Source: Bacillota bacterium
Lineage (GTDB): Bacteria; Bacillota; Clostridia; Tissierellales; Sporanaerobacteraceae
DNA: 12,098 nucleotides
Assembly: GCA_029779375.1 (NCBI GenBank)
Contig: JAKPAR010000115.1
Span: forward strand, 1-12,098
Direction of reading: 5' to 3'
Shown here: one piece after another, positions 5,362 to 12,098 of the stretch
Layout: each line of letters opens with the position of its first letter
Position numbering within the stretch: the stretch's first letter is position 1
Position numbers and translations under genes: made by a program
The notes under the pieces: model-generated
Seen by the model: the letters and a program-made list of their open reading frames with translations, nothing else
What the model was told of the DNA's origin: nothing
Databases searched by the model: none

Positions 5362-6828
5362 ATGGAAAGAGTAAGAAAATTCGAAAGTGATGTTCAATTG
5401 ATCAAATACGAAGTATTGAAAGAAGTAGCAAAATTGGCAATGGAAGGTACACTTGAAGAAAAAAAAGATGATATTCAATATGTAATAGATCCAGGACCAG
5501 AACCACGTACTAGATGTTGCATTTATAAAGAAAGGGAAATAACCAAAGAAAGAGTTAAGTTAGCTATGGGTGGGAATAGGGATATAAAGGGCATTGTAGA
5601 AGTATTAGAAGTTGCTTGTGATAAATGTCCTTTAAATAGGTTTTTTGTTACAGAAGCTTGTAGAGGATGTTTAGCTCATAGATGTTCTGAAGCTTGTCCA
5701 AGAGGAGCCATTCATCATATAAATGGTAGAGCTTATATAGATCAGGAAAAATGTATTGAATGCGGGAGATGTAAAGAAGCTTGCCCTTACAATGCTATAG
5801 CAGATGTTATGAGGCCTTGTAGAAGAGCTTGCCCTGCAGGGGCTATATCTTTTGATGATTCTAAAAAAGCAGTTATCAATTATGAAAAGTGTATACAATG
5901 TGGTGCTTGTATTATTCAGTGTCCTTTTGGAGCAATAATGGATAAGTCTTTTATAGTAGATGTAATTGAACTTTTAAAAGAAGCTAAAGAAAATGATGAT
6001 GTTCATGTTTATGCTGCTATAGCACCAGCTATATCTAGTCAATTTACTTATGCAAAGATAGAACAAGTAGTTTGTGGAATTAAGAAATTAGGCTTTCATG
6101 ATGTAGTTGAAGTAGCATTGGGCGCAGATATGGTAGGGCTTCATGAAGCTAAAGAATTTGCTGAAACTGTAGAGGAAAAAGGGATAGTTACTACATCTTG
6201 TTGCCCAGCATTTGTTTCTTATATAAAGAAAAACTATCCTGAATTGGAGGATAAAATTTCAAATACAGTTTCACCTATGATTGCTATATCAAGACTCATT
6301 AAACACATTGATTCTAAAGCTAAAATAGTTTTTATAGGGCCTTGTGTAGCTAAAAAAGGTGAAATAATGGAAGAAGAATTAAAAGGAGATACAGATTATG
6401 TATTAACTTTTGAAGAATTAGCTGCTATGCTTGATGCGGCAGAAATTGATTTGGAAAATTGCAACGATGGAGAATTAAACAATGCTTCATACTATGGAAG
6501 AATATTTGCAAGAAGTGGTGGAGTGACAGAAGCAGTAGCACATATAATTGAAACAAAGGGTATAGATACTGACTTTAGGCCAGTTAAATGTGATGGCATA
6601 AAAGAATGTGACAAGGCACTTAAGATGGCAAAAGTAAATAGATTAGATGGAAACTTCATTGAGGGCATGGCTTGTGTTGGAGGATGTATTGCAGGGCCTG
6701 CAAGTTTACACCATGGACCAAAAGATAAAAATGAAGTAGATAAATATGGAAAACTTGCTATTGAAGAAGATATAAATAGTTCTTTAAGAATATTTGAAAT
6801 TAAGGATATAAATTTAGATAGAAAATAA
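5362..6828 (+). CDS. [FeFe] hydrogenase, probable catalytic subunit (group B-like)
   Basis: The protein has 488 residues. The N-terminus is cysteine-rich, with 18 Cys between residues 52 and 187. It includes CRGCLAHRCSEACP (100-113), CIECGRCKEACP (131-142), PCRRACP (152-158) and CIQCGACIIQCP (177-188), enough for about four [4Fe-4S] clusters. The H-domain at about 210-480 has TSCCPAF (Cys280 proton relay, Cys281 ligand), GPCVAKK (Cys328) and EGMACVGGC (Met436, Cys438, Cys442). The relay Cys is intact, so H2 production or uptake with ferredoxin is expected. The first Met of the usual MPC motif is Gly, as I recall for group B enzymes. There is no PAS domain, signal peptide or NAD-binding domain. 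The gene ends the four-gene operon, 15 bases after the phosphatase, behind AAAGGAGTGG. Active-site maturation needs HydE/F/G, which are not in the window. Confidence 0.88.
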   Translation: MERVRKFESDVQLIKYEVLKEVAKLAMEGTLEEKKDDIQYVIDPGPEPRTRCCIYKEREITKERVKLAMGGNRDIKGIVEVLEVACDKCPLNRFFVTEACRGCLAHRCSEACPRGAIHHINGRAYIDQEKCIECGRCKEACPYNAIADVMRPCRRACPAGAISFDDSKKAVINYEKCIQCGACIIQCPFGAIMDKSFIVDVIELLKEAKENDDVHVYAAIAPAISSQFTYAKIEQVVCGIKKLGFHDVVEVALGADMVGLHEAKEFAETVEEKGIVTTSCCPAFVSYIKKNYPELEDKISNTVSPMIAISRLIKHIDSKAKIVFIGPCVAKKGEIMEEELKGDTDYVLTFEELAAMLDAAEIDLENCNDGELNNASYYGRIFARSGGVTEAVAHIIETKGIDTDFRPVKCDGIKECDKALKMAKVNRLDGNFIEGMACVGGCIAGPASLHHGPKDKNEVDKYGKLAIEEDINSSLRIFEIKDINLDRK

Positions 6829-6885
6829 ATATTTTAATTATATATTATTTAATTTATAGTTAAATTTAATATTTTAGTGTATAAT

Positions 6886-6954
6886 AAAGCCAAGACGCTG
6901 AACTGTCATTTCGCTAAAATGTGGTTTTGACAGTTCAGATCTTTAGGTTTTTTT
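6886..6954 (+). terminator. Large terminator-like hairpin after the hydrogenase operon
   Basis: The core is a perfect 11-base inverted repeat, CTGAACTGTCA (6898-6908) and TGACAGTTCAG (6928-6938), with a 19-base loop. The stem extends outward through AAGA 6892-6895 with TCTT 6940-6943. It continues through AAAGCC 6886-6891 with GGTTTT 6946-6951 (one G-T wobble), small internal loops lying between. The 3' strand runs into seven T (6948-6954). It lies 57 bases after the hydrogenase stop, so it most likely ends that transcript. Because it is upstream of gcvT on the same strand, it could instead be an attenuator in a gcv leader. Confidence 0.7.
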
Positions 6955-6956
6955 AT
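6927..6956 (+). promoter_or_regulatory. Candidate gcv promoter overlapping the hairpin (weak)
   Basis: A perfect -35 TTGACA (6927-6932) lies in the 3' arm of the hairpin. The best -10 is TTTTAT (6951-6956) at an 18-base spacing, matching four of six positions. A second weak choice is TTAGCA (6957-6962) with TATTCT (6981-6986), also 18 bases apart. The gcv genes need some promoter between 6829 and 7052, but none of the candidates is strong. Confidence 0.3.
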
Positions 6957-7001
6957 TTAGCAATTTTTAAGAAAGACCTTTATTCTATTTGGTTATAAAA
7001 A

Positions 7002-7014
7002 ACCCTTTAAGGGT
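7002..7014. repeat. Short palindrome in the gcvT leader
   Basis: ACCCTT-T-AAGGGT is a perfect 6-base dyad with a one-base centre, lying 38 bases before gcvT. Its left end, AAAAAACC (6997-7004), can also pair with GGTTTTTT (6946-6953) at the foot of the upstream hairpin. It may be an operator or an RNA element. No known regulator was matched. Confidence 0.35.
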
Positions 7015-7052
7015 AAAAATATAAATAATATCTAGGAAGGAGTTGGTTTTAA

Positions 7053-8144
7053 GTGGAAACGAAGAAAACCCCATTATATGATGAACATGTAAAACTTGGT
7101 GGTAAGATTGTTGACTATGCAGGATGGTTTCTTCCTGTACAATATGAAGGAATTTTGGTTGAACACGAAGCAGTAAGAACTAAAGCAGGTATATTTGATG
7201 TGTCTCATATGGGTGAAGTAATGGTTAGAGGGAAAGAAGCTTTAAACTACTTACAATATTTATTGACAAATGATATTGGGGTATTGGAAAATAATCAAGT
7301 AGTATATACTTTTATGTGCTATCCTGATGGTGGTGTAGTAGATGATTTATTGACATATAAAATTAATGATGAAGAATTTCTATTGGTTATTAATGCATCT
7401 AATACAGATAAAGACTTTAAATGGATGCAAGACAATGTAAAAGATTTTGACGTAGTAGTAGAAAACATATCTGATAAAGTTGGGGAAGTTGCACTTCAAG
7501 GTCCAAACGCTGAAAAGATACTTTCTAAATTGACAGATGAAAATCTTTCCGATATCAAATTTTTCCACTTTAAAAAAGATATAAATGTAGCCGGTACTAA
7601 ATGTTTAGTTTCAAGAACTGGATATACAGGTGAAGATGGATTTGAAATTTACACATCAACGGATGGAATTGTAAATGTTTGGAACAGCATATTAGAAGCT
7701 GGAGAAGAATATGGAATTAAACCAGCTGGATTAGGCTGTAGAGATACTTTAAGGTTTGAAGCAGGACTTCCACTTTATGGACATGAAATATCTCAAGATA
7801 TATCTCCAATACAAGGAGGATTTAAATTCTTTGTAAAGCTTGATAAAGATGATTTCATAGGAAAAGATGCATTGGTTGCACAAAATGAAAATATTACAAA
7901 AAAAGTAGTGGGATTTGAATTGTTAGGAAAAGGTATTCCAAGAGAAGGATATGATGTAGTAGCAGATGGAAAAAAGATTGGATATGTAGCAACAGGATAT
8001 TTTGCTCCAACTCTAAAGAAAAACATAGGGACAGCTTTAGTAGATGCTGAATATTCAAAAAAAGGAACTGAATTTGAAGTTATGATAAGGAATAAACCTG
8101 TTAAAGCCAAAGTAATAGATAAAAGATTTTATAAAAGAAAATAA
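7053..8144 (+). CDS. gcvT: Aminomethyltransferase, glycine cleavage T-protein
   Basis: This 363-residue protein is full length for GcvT (about 360-370). It has TPLYDEHVKLGGKIVDYAGW at the N-terminus, FDVSHMGE (49-55) and GGVVDDLLTYK (93-103), whose first Asp (Asp97) corresponds to the catalytic Asp of the family. SRTGYTGEDGFEIY and GLGCRDTLRFEAGLPLYGHE follow in the C-terminal half. It transfers the methylene group from the lipoyl aminomethyl arm of GcvH to tetrahydrofolate, releasing ammonia. The start is GTG at 7053 behind GGAAGGAG (7035-7042), a rather long spacing of ten bases. No ATG lies near the conserved start. It is the first gene of gcvT-H-PA-PB-lpdA. Confidence 0.96.
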   Translation: METKKTPLYDEHVKLGGKIVDYAGWFLPVQYEGILVEHEAVRTKAGIFDVSHMGEVMVRGKEALNYLQYLLTNDIGVLENNQVVYTFMCYPDGGVVDDLLTYKINDEEFLLVINASNTDKDFKWMQDNVKDFDVVVENISDKVGEVALQGPNAEKILSKLTDENLSDIKFFHFKKDINVAGTKCLVSRTGYTGEDGFEIYTSTDGIVNVWNSILEAGEEYGIKPAGLGCRDTLRFEAGLPLYGHEISQDISPIQGGFKFFVKLDKDDFIGKDALVAQNENITKKVVGFELLGKGIPREGYDVVADGKKIGYVATGYFAPTLKKNIGTALVDAEYSKKGTEFEVMIRNKPVKAKVIDKRFYKRK

Positions 8145-8181
8145 ATTAAAAAACAAAATAAATTTTAAGGAGGTAATTTTA

Positions 8182-8565
8182 ATGAGAGTTTTAAAAGATT
8201 TATTGTACACAAAAGATCATGAATGGATAAAGGTTGATGGGAACAAGGCTTATGTAGGAGTTGCAGATTATGCACAAGAACAATTAGGAGATATTGTATA
8301 TGTAGAATTGCCTGATGTAGATGATGAATTTGAAATTGAAGAAGCTTTTGGAGCAGTTGAATCTGTTAAGGCTGCTGCTGATATATATATGCCAGTTAGT
8401 GGAAAAGTATTGGAAATAAATGAGGCGTTGGAAGATGATCCAAGTTTATTGAATCAAGATCCTTATGAAAATTGGATGATATTGATTGAATTAAGTGATG
8501 CAAGTCAATTAGATGATTTGATGAATGCGAAAGATTATGAGAAATACCTTGAAGAGGAGGCATAA
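8182..8565 (+). CDS. gcvH: Glycine cleavage H-protein
   Basis: This 127-residue protein matches the usual GcvH length. It shows [12 protein letters not shown] (9-20), [19 protein letters not shown] (26-44) and the lipoylation motif [15 protein letters not shown], with Lys63 as the expected lipoyl attachment site. H-protein carries the aminomethyl intermediate between the P, T and L proteins in the cytosol. The ATG follows TAAGGAGGT by several bases. It lies 37 bases after gcvT, and one base separates its stop from the gcvPA start. Its last codons contain the gcvPA ribosome binding site. Confidence 0.96.
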   Translation: MRVLKDLLYTKDHEWIKVDGNKAYVGVADYAQEQLGDIVYVELPDVDDEFEIEEAFGAVESVKAAADIYMPVSGKVLEINEALEDDPSLLNQDPYENWMILIELSDASQLDDLMNAKDYEKYLEEEA

Positions 8566-8566
8566 T

Positions 8567-9913
8567 ATGTATCCTTACATCCCTAATACAAGCGATGATG
8601 AAAAGAAGATGCTTGATGCAATTGGAGCAAAGTCTATAGAAGATCTTTTTAATGATATCCCAGATGATGTAAAGTTAAATAGACCTTTAAATTTAGAAAG
8701 TTCAAAATCTGAATTAGAGGTTAGAAATATACTTACGAAATTGTCAAAGGAAAATAAAACTGTAAATGATCTTACTTGCTTTTTAGGGGCAGGAGCTTAT
8801 GACCACTATATACCATCAGTAGTTAATCATGTTATATCTAGAAGCGAATTTTATACATCTTATACACCTTATCAAGCAGAGATAAGTCAAGGAACTCTTC
8901 AATATATATTTGAATATCAGACTCTCATAGCTAATTTGACAGGTATGGATGTTTCAAATGCTTCACTATATGATGTAGGTTCTGGTTTAGGAGAAGCAGC
9001 TATTATGGCGACTAGTATTACTAGAAAAAATGAAATAGTTGTTTCTAAAACTGTTAATCCAGATGCTAGAAGAGTTCTTAAAACTTATGCTCATGTTCAA
9101 GGAATGAAAGTCATTGAAATAGATGATTTAGATGGAGCTACCAATTTAGAAGAATTAGAAAAAAATATAGGTGAAAATACAGCTGCAGTTATGGTTCAAA
9201 ATCCAAACTTCTTTGGAATAATAGAAGATGTAAAAGCTATTGAAGAAATAACTCATAAGCAAAAGAAAGCTATGCTTGTTGTAAGTGTAGATCCTATATC
9301 ATTAGGTATATTAAAATCTCCTGGTGAATTGGGAGCAGATATTGTTGTTGGAGAAGGACAGTCTTTAGGAATACCACTTAGTTTTGGTGGACCTTATTTA
9401 GGATTTATTGCAACTACACAAAAGCACATGAGGAAATTGTCAGGAAGAATTGTAGGAGAATCTGTTGATGCAGATGGAAATAGAGCTTTTGTACTTACAC
9501 TTCAAGCTAGAGAACAGCACATAAGAAGAGAGAAAGCATCTTCTAATATTTGTTCTAATCAAGGACTTAATACTCTTGCAAGTGCTGTATATATGGTTGC
9601 TATGGGCAAAAAAGGATTAAAAGAAGTTGCTGTTCAAAGTACAGCAAAAGCTCATTATGCATATAAGAGCATGATAAACACAGGTAAATACAAACCATTA
9701 TTTGACAAACCTTTCTTTAAGGAATTTGCTATAACAAGTGAAATACCTGGAGAAAAGGTAAATGAAACATTACTTAAAGAAGATATATTAGGTGGTTTCC
9801 TATTAAATAAATATTATCCCCAATATGAAAATGGAATTCTCTATTGTGTTACAGAAAAGAGAACCAAAGGCGAAATTGATAAATTAGTAAATGTATTGGA
9901 GGGGATAAAATGA
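8567..9913 (+). CDS. gcvPA: Glycine dehydrogenase (decarboxylating) subunit 1
   Basis: This is the N-terminal half of the split glycine decarboxylase P-protein, 448 residues, as usual for the split form. It starts [20 protein letters not shown] and contains [15 protein letters not shown], the [20 protein letters not shown] block, and later [18 protein letters not shown] and [20 protein letters not shown]. With GcvPB it makes the PLP enzyme that decarboxylates glycine onto lipoyl-GcvH. Subunit 1 lacks the PLP lysine. The frame is open upstream to an ATG at 8525, but the true start is 8567. It has AGAGGAGG (8553-8560) six bases before it and gives the conserved N-terminus. The gene overlaps gcvPB by ATGA, so translation is probably coupled, matching the equal subunit need. 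Confidence 0.96.
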   Translation: MYPYIPNTSDDEKKMLDAIGAKSIEDLFNDIPDDVKLNRPLNLESSKSELEVRNILTKLSKENKTVNDLTCFLGAGAYDHYIPSVVNHVISRSEFYTSYTPYQAEISQGTLQYIFEYQTLIANLTGMDVSNASLYDVGSGLGEAAIMATSITRKNEIVVSKTVNPDARRVLKTYAHVQGMKVIEIDDLDGATNLEELEKNIGENTAAVMVQNPNFFGIIEDVKAIEEITHKQKKAMLVVSVDPISLGILKSPGELGADIVVGEGQSLGIPLSFGGPYLGFIATTQKHMRKLSGRIVGESVDADGNRAFVLTLQAREQHIRREKASSNICSNQGLNTLASAVYMVAMGKKGLKEVAVQSTAKAHYAYKSMINTGKYKPLFDKPFFKEFAITSEIPGEKVNETLLKEDILGGFLLNKYYPQYENGILYCVTEKRTKGEIDKLVNVLEGIK

Positions 9914-11364
9914 AAAAGTATGATAAGTTAATTTTCGAACTTTCAACACCAGGAAGAGTAGGGTATACTCTACCAGAATTGGATGTAGAAGAAACTGATA
10001 TCAATGAATTTATTCCAACCGAATATTTAAGAAGTGAAGAACTTAATTTTCCAGAAGTAAGTGAAGTAGATATCATAAGGCATTATACCAATTTGTCAAA
10101 TAAGAATTATGGAGTTGACACAGGATTTTATCCATTAGGTTCTTGTACAATGAAATACAATCCTAAAATTAATGAAGATATGGCAAGACTTGATGGATTT
10201 GCCAATATCCATCCTTATCAACCAGAAGAAACAGTACAGGGAGCATTAAAGCTTATGTACAATTTGGAAAAGTCCTTATGTGAAATCACTGGAATGGAGA
10301 GAGTTACACTTCAGCCAGCAGCAGGTGCTCATGGGGAACTTACTGGTTTGATGCTTATTAAAGCATATCATGAAAATAGAGGAGATACTAAACGTACTAA
10401 GATAATAGTGCCAGATTCAGCTCATGGAACAAATCCAGCAAGTTCAGTAATGGCAGGATTTGAAGTGATAGAGATAAAATCCAATGAAAATGGATTGGTA
10501 GATATAGAAAGTTTAAAAGAAGCTTTAAGTGATGAAGTAGCAGGTCTAATGCTTACTAATCCAAATACATTAGGTTTATTTGAAAAAGATATAAAAGAAA
10601 TTGCAAGACTTGTTCATGATTGTGGAGGACTATTATATTATGATGGAGCCAATGCCAATGCAATTATGGGTATCACAAGACCTGGAGATATGGGTTTTGA
10701 TGTAGTGCACTTGAATTTACACAAGACTTTCTCTACACCTCATGGTGGAGGAGGACCAGGAAGTGGGCCAGTAGGAGTCAAAAGTCAATTGGTTGAATTT
10801 TTACCTGTACCTATTGTAGAAAAAGATGGAGATAGATATTATCTTGAATATGATATACCAAATACTATAGGGAAAGTTAAAGATTTCTATGGACATTTTG
10901 GAGTATTGGTTAAAGCCTATACTTATATTTTGACTATGGGTAGCGATGGACTCAAGAAAGCTAGTGAAATGGCTGTATTGAATGCTAACTATTTAGCAGC
11001 TGCATTGAAGGAAGATTATTATCTTCCAATAGAAAGAACATGTAAGCATGAATTTGTACTAGGTGGGTTAAAAGAAGAAACTTTAGATGTAGCTACTTTA
11101 GATGTGGCTAAGAGACTTCTTGATTTTGGTTTCCATCCACCAACAGTATATTTCCCTCTTATTGTTCATGAAGCCATAATGGTTGAGCCTACAGAATCAG
11201 AAAGTATAGAAACACTAGATGAATTTGTAAAGGCTATGAAAGAAATAGCTAAGGAAGCTAGAGAAAATCCAGAGATACTGAAAGAAGCACCTCATGATAC
11301 TCCTGTAAGGAGAATAGATGAAACGAGGGCAGCGAGAAATCCAATACTTAAATACGAAGGGTAG
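9910..11364 (+). CDS. gcvPB: Glycine dehydrogenase (decarboxylating) subunit 2
   Basis: This 484-residue protein is the C-terminal, PLP-binding half of the split P-protein and is full length. Visible motifs are [13 protein letters not shown] (about 74-86), [25 protein letters not shown], and [19 protein letters not shown] with Lys272 as the expected Schiff-base lysine. VEPTESES lies near the C-terminus. The complex decarboxylates glycine and loads the aminomethyl group on GcvH, releasing CO2. The ATG at 9910 is four bases inside gcvPA (ATGA), with GGAGGGG just upstream. The TAG stop at 11362-11364 is in the same reading frame as the following lpdA gene. Confidence 0.97.
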   Translation: MKKYDKLIFELSTPGRVGYTLPELDVEETDINEFIPTEYLRSEELNFPEVSEVDIIRHYTNLSNKNYGVDTGFYPLGSCTMKYNPKINEDMARLDGFANIHPYQPEETVQGALKLMYNLEKSLCEITGMERVTLQPAAGAHGELTGLMLIKAYHENRGDTKRTKIIVPDSAHGTNPASSVMAGFEVIEIKSNENGLVDIESLKEALSDEVAGLMLTNPNTLGLFEKDIKEIARLVHDCGGLLYYDGANANAIMGITRPGDMGFDVVHLNLHKTFSTPHGGGGPGSGPVGVKSQLVEFLPVPIVEKDGDRYYLEYDIPNTIGKVKDFYGHFGVLVKAYTYILTMGSDGLKKASEMAVLNANYLAAALKEDYYLPIERTCKHEFVLGGLKEETLDVATLDVAKRLLDFGFHPPTVYFPLIVHEAIMVEPTESESIETLDEFVKAMKEIAKEARENPEILKEAPHDTPVRRIDETRAARNPILKYEG

Positions 11365-11373
11365 GTGTTTTCT

Positions 11374-12098
11374 TTGCAGAAAAACATAGCAGTTATAGGA
11401 GCAGGCCCTGGAGGATATGTAGCAGCTATTAGAGGAGCACAATTGGGAGCAAATGTATATTTAATTGAAAATAGAGAAGTAGGGGGAACATGCCTCAATA
11501 GAGGCTGTATCCCTACTAAAACATATTTTAGAAATGCTGAAATAATGACTACTTTAAAAAATAGCGAAGAGTTTGGAATAAGTGTAGATAATTATCAATT
11601 GGATGGGAAAAAACTTCAGAATAGAAAAAATGAAATTGTTGGCCAATTGGTAGGTGGCGTTGAAAAGTTAATTGAGTCCTATAAAAATATAGAATTCATA
11701 AATGGAAAAGCTAATTTAAAAGATAAAAATACAGTTTCAGTTAAATTGTGTAGTGGAGAAGAACGAGAAATAAAAGTAGACAATATAGTTATTGCTACAG
11801 GCTCTAAACCTACTATGACAGAGACAAAGGGTATAGAATTGGAAGGAGTAATCACTAGTGATGAACTTCTTTCTATGGAAGAAATTCCAGAAACCTTGAT
11901 AGTTGTAGGAGGAGGAGTTATAGGAGTTGAGTTTGCTAGTATCTACAATGGTCTAGGTTCTCATGTAATACTTTTAGCTTCTAGAATGCTAAAAAATGCG
12001 GATAAAGAAGTTCAAAAGAGAATAACTCCTCTTTTGAAAAAGCAAGGTATAGAAACATATGTAGATATTAGAGCTAAAGAGATAATCAAAGAAGGAGA
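11374..12098 (+). CDS. lpdA: Dihydrolipoyl dehydrogenase, glycine cleavage L-protein (partial)
   Basis: The frame is open to the window end and gives about 241 of an expected 450-460 residues. It begins QKNIAVIGAGPGGYVAAIRG, an FAD-binding Rossmann fold (GAGPGG). EVGGTCLNRGCIPTK follows, carrying the redox-active disulfide pair Cys40 and Cys45. It then has VIATGSKP and VVGGGVIGVEFAS, the start of the NAD-binding fold. It reoxidises dihydrolipoyl-GcvH and makes NADH. No ATG is available. The TTG at 11374 is chosen, six bases after TAGGTG, and gives the standard N-terminus. A GTG at 11365, directly after the gcvPB stop and in the same frame, would add VFS and is a real alternative. As last known member of the operon it supplies the L component locally. 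Confidence 0.93.
   Translation, partial: MQKNIAVIGAGPGGYVAAIRGAQLGANVYLIENREVGGTCLNRGCIPTKTYFRNAEIMTTLKNSEEFGISVDNYQLDGKKLQNRKNEIVGQLVGGVEKLIESYKNIEFINGKANLKDKNTVSVKLCSGEEREIKVDNIVIATGSKPTMTETKGIELEGVITSDELLSMEEIPETLIVVGGGVIGVEFASIYNGLGSHVILLASRMLKNADKEVQKRITPLLKKQGIETYVDIRAKEIIKEG

Noticed and set aside
6880..6885. Perfect TATAAT before the hairpin, as a gcv promoter
   Set aside because: No acceptable -35 is found 16-18 bases upstream, and the region is so AT-rich that a TATAAT is expected by chance. It also lies at the foot of the terminator stem.
8525..8566. Longer gcvPA start at the ATG at 8525
   Set aside because: It would add 14 residues read out of frame from the gcvH end, without a ribosome binding site. 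The ATG at 8567 has AGAGGAGG six bases upstream and gives the conserved N-terminus.

Overview
The window is visibly AT-rich. Most start codons sit behind strong AAGGAGG-type Shine-Dalgarno sequences, and GTG and TTG starts are common. The gene content is a truA-rplM-rpsI ribosomal block, the sporulation-type amidase cwlD, two [FeFe]-hydrogenase-family proteins and a split-P-protein glycine cleavage operon. Together these point to a strictly anaerobic, spore-forming, probably amino-acid-fermenting member of Clostridia/Tissierellia. This is an inference from gene content and composition; no species can be named. Every supportable protein gene lies on the + strand.

Layout: (1) 1-1164 is the 3' end of truA, a near-consensus promoter (TTGACA-17-TACAAT), a structured leader typical of L13 operons, rplM, rpsI, and an intrinsic terminator. 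(2) 1165-1952 is cwlD, whose ribosome binding site lies in one arm of a perfect 9-bp inverted repeat. (3) 1953-2201 is non-coding and holds seven DnaA-box-like 9-mers, three of them directly abutting in tandem, followed by a strong promoter. (4) 2202-6828 is a four-gene operon: a NuoE-like [2Fe-2S] protein, a PAS-containing [FeFe]-hydrogenase homologue whose proton-relay Cys is Ala, a SpoIIE/PP2C-type phosphatase, and a second hydrogenase with the intact TSCCP motif. (5) 6829-7052 holds a large terminator-like hairpin and the glycine cleavage leader, with no recognisable glycine riboswitch. (6) 7053-12098 is gcvT-gcvH-gcvPA-gcvPB-lpdA, with lpdA cut by the window end.

How they fit together: the glycine cleavage operon encodes all four components (T, H, P as two subunits, L), which oxidise glycine to CO2, NH3 and methylene-THF with NADH production. 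The upstream hydrogenase operon probably disposes of reductant as H2. It looks like a mixed catalytic and sensory module. The second hydrogenase is the likely enzyme; the PAS protein is the likely H2/redox sensor; the phosphatase encoded in overlap with it is the likely output. The same four-gene plan resembles the hfs hydrogenase cluster of thermophilic anaerobes and the phosphatase-linked sensory group C hydrogenases as I recall them. The most unusual non-coding element is the DnaA-box cluster immediately upstream of that operon.
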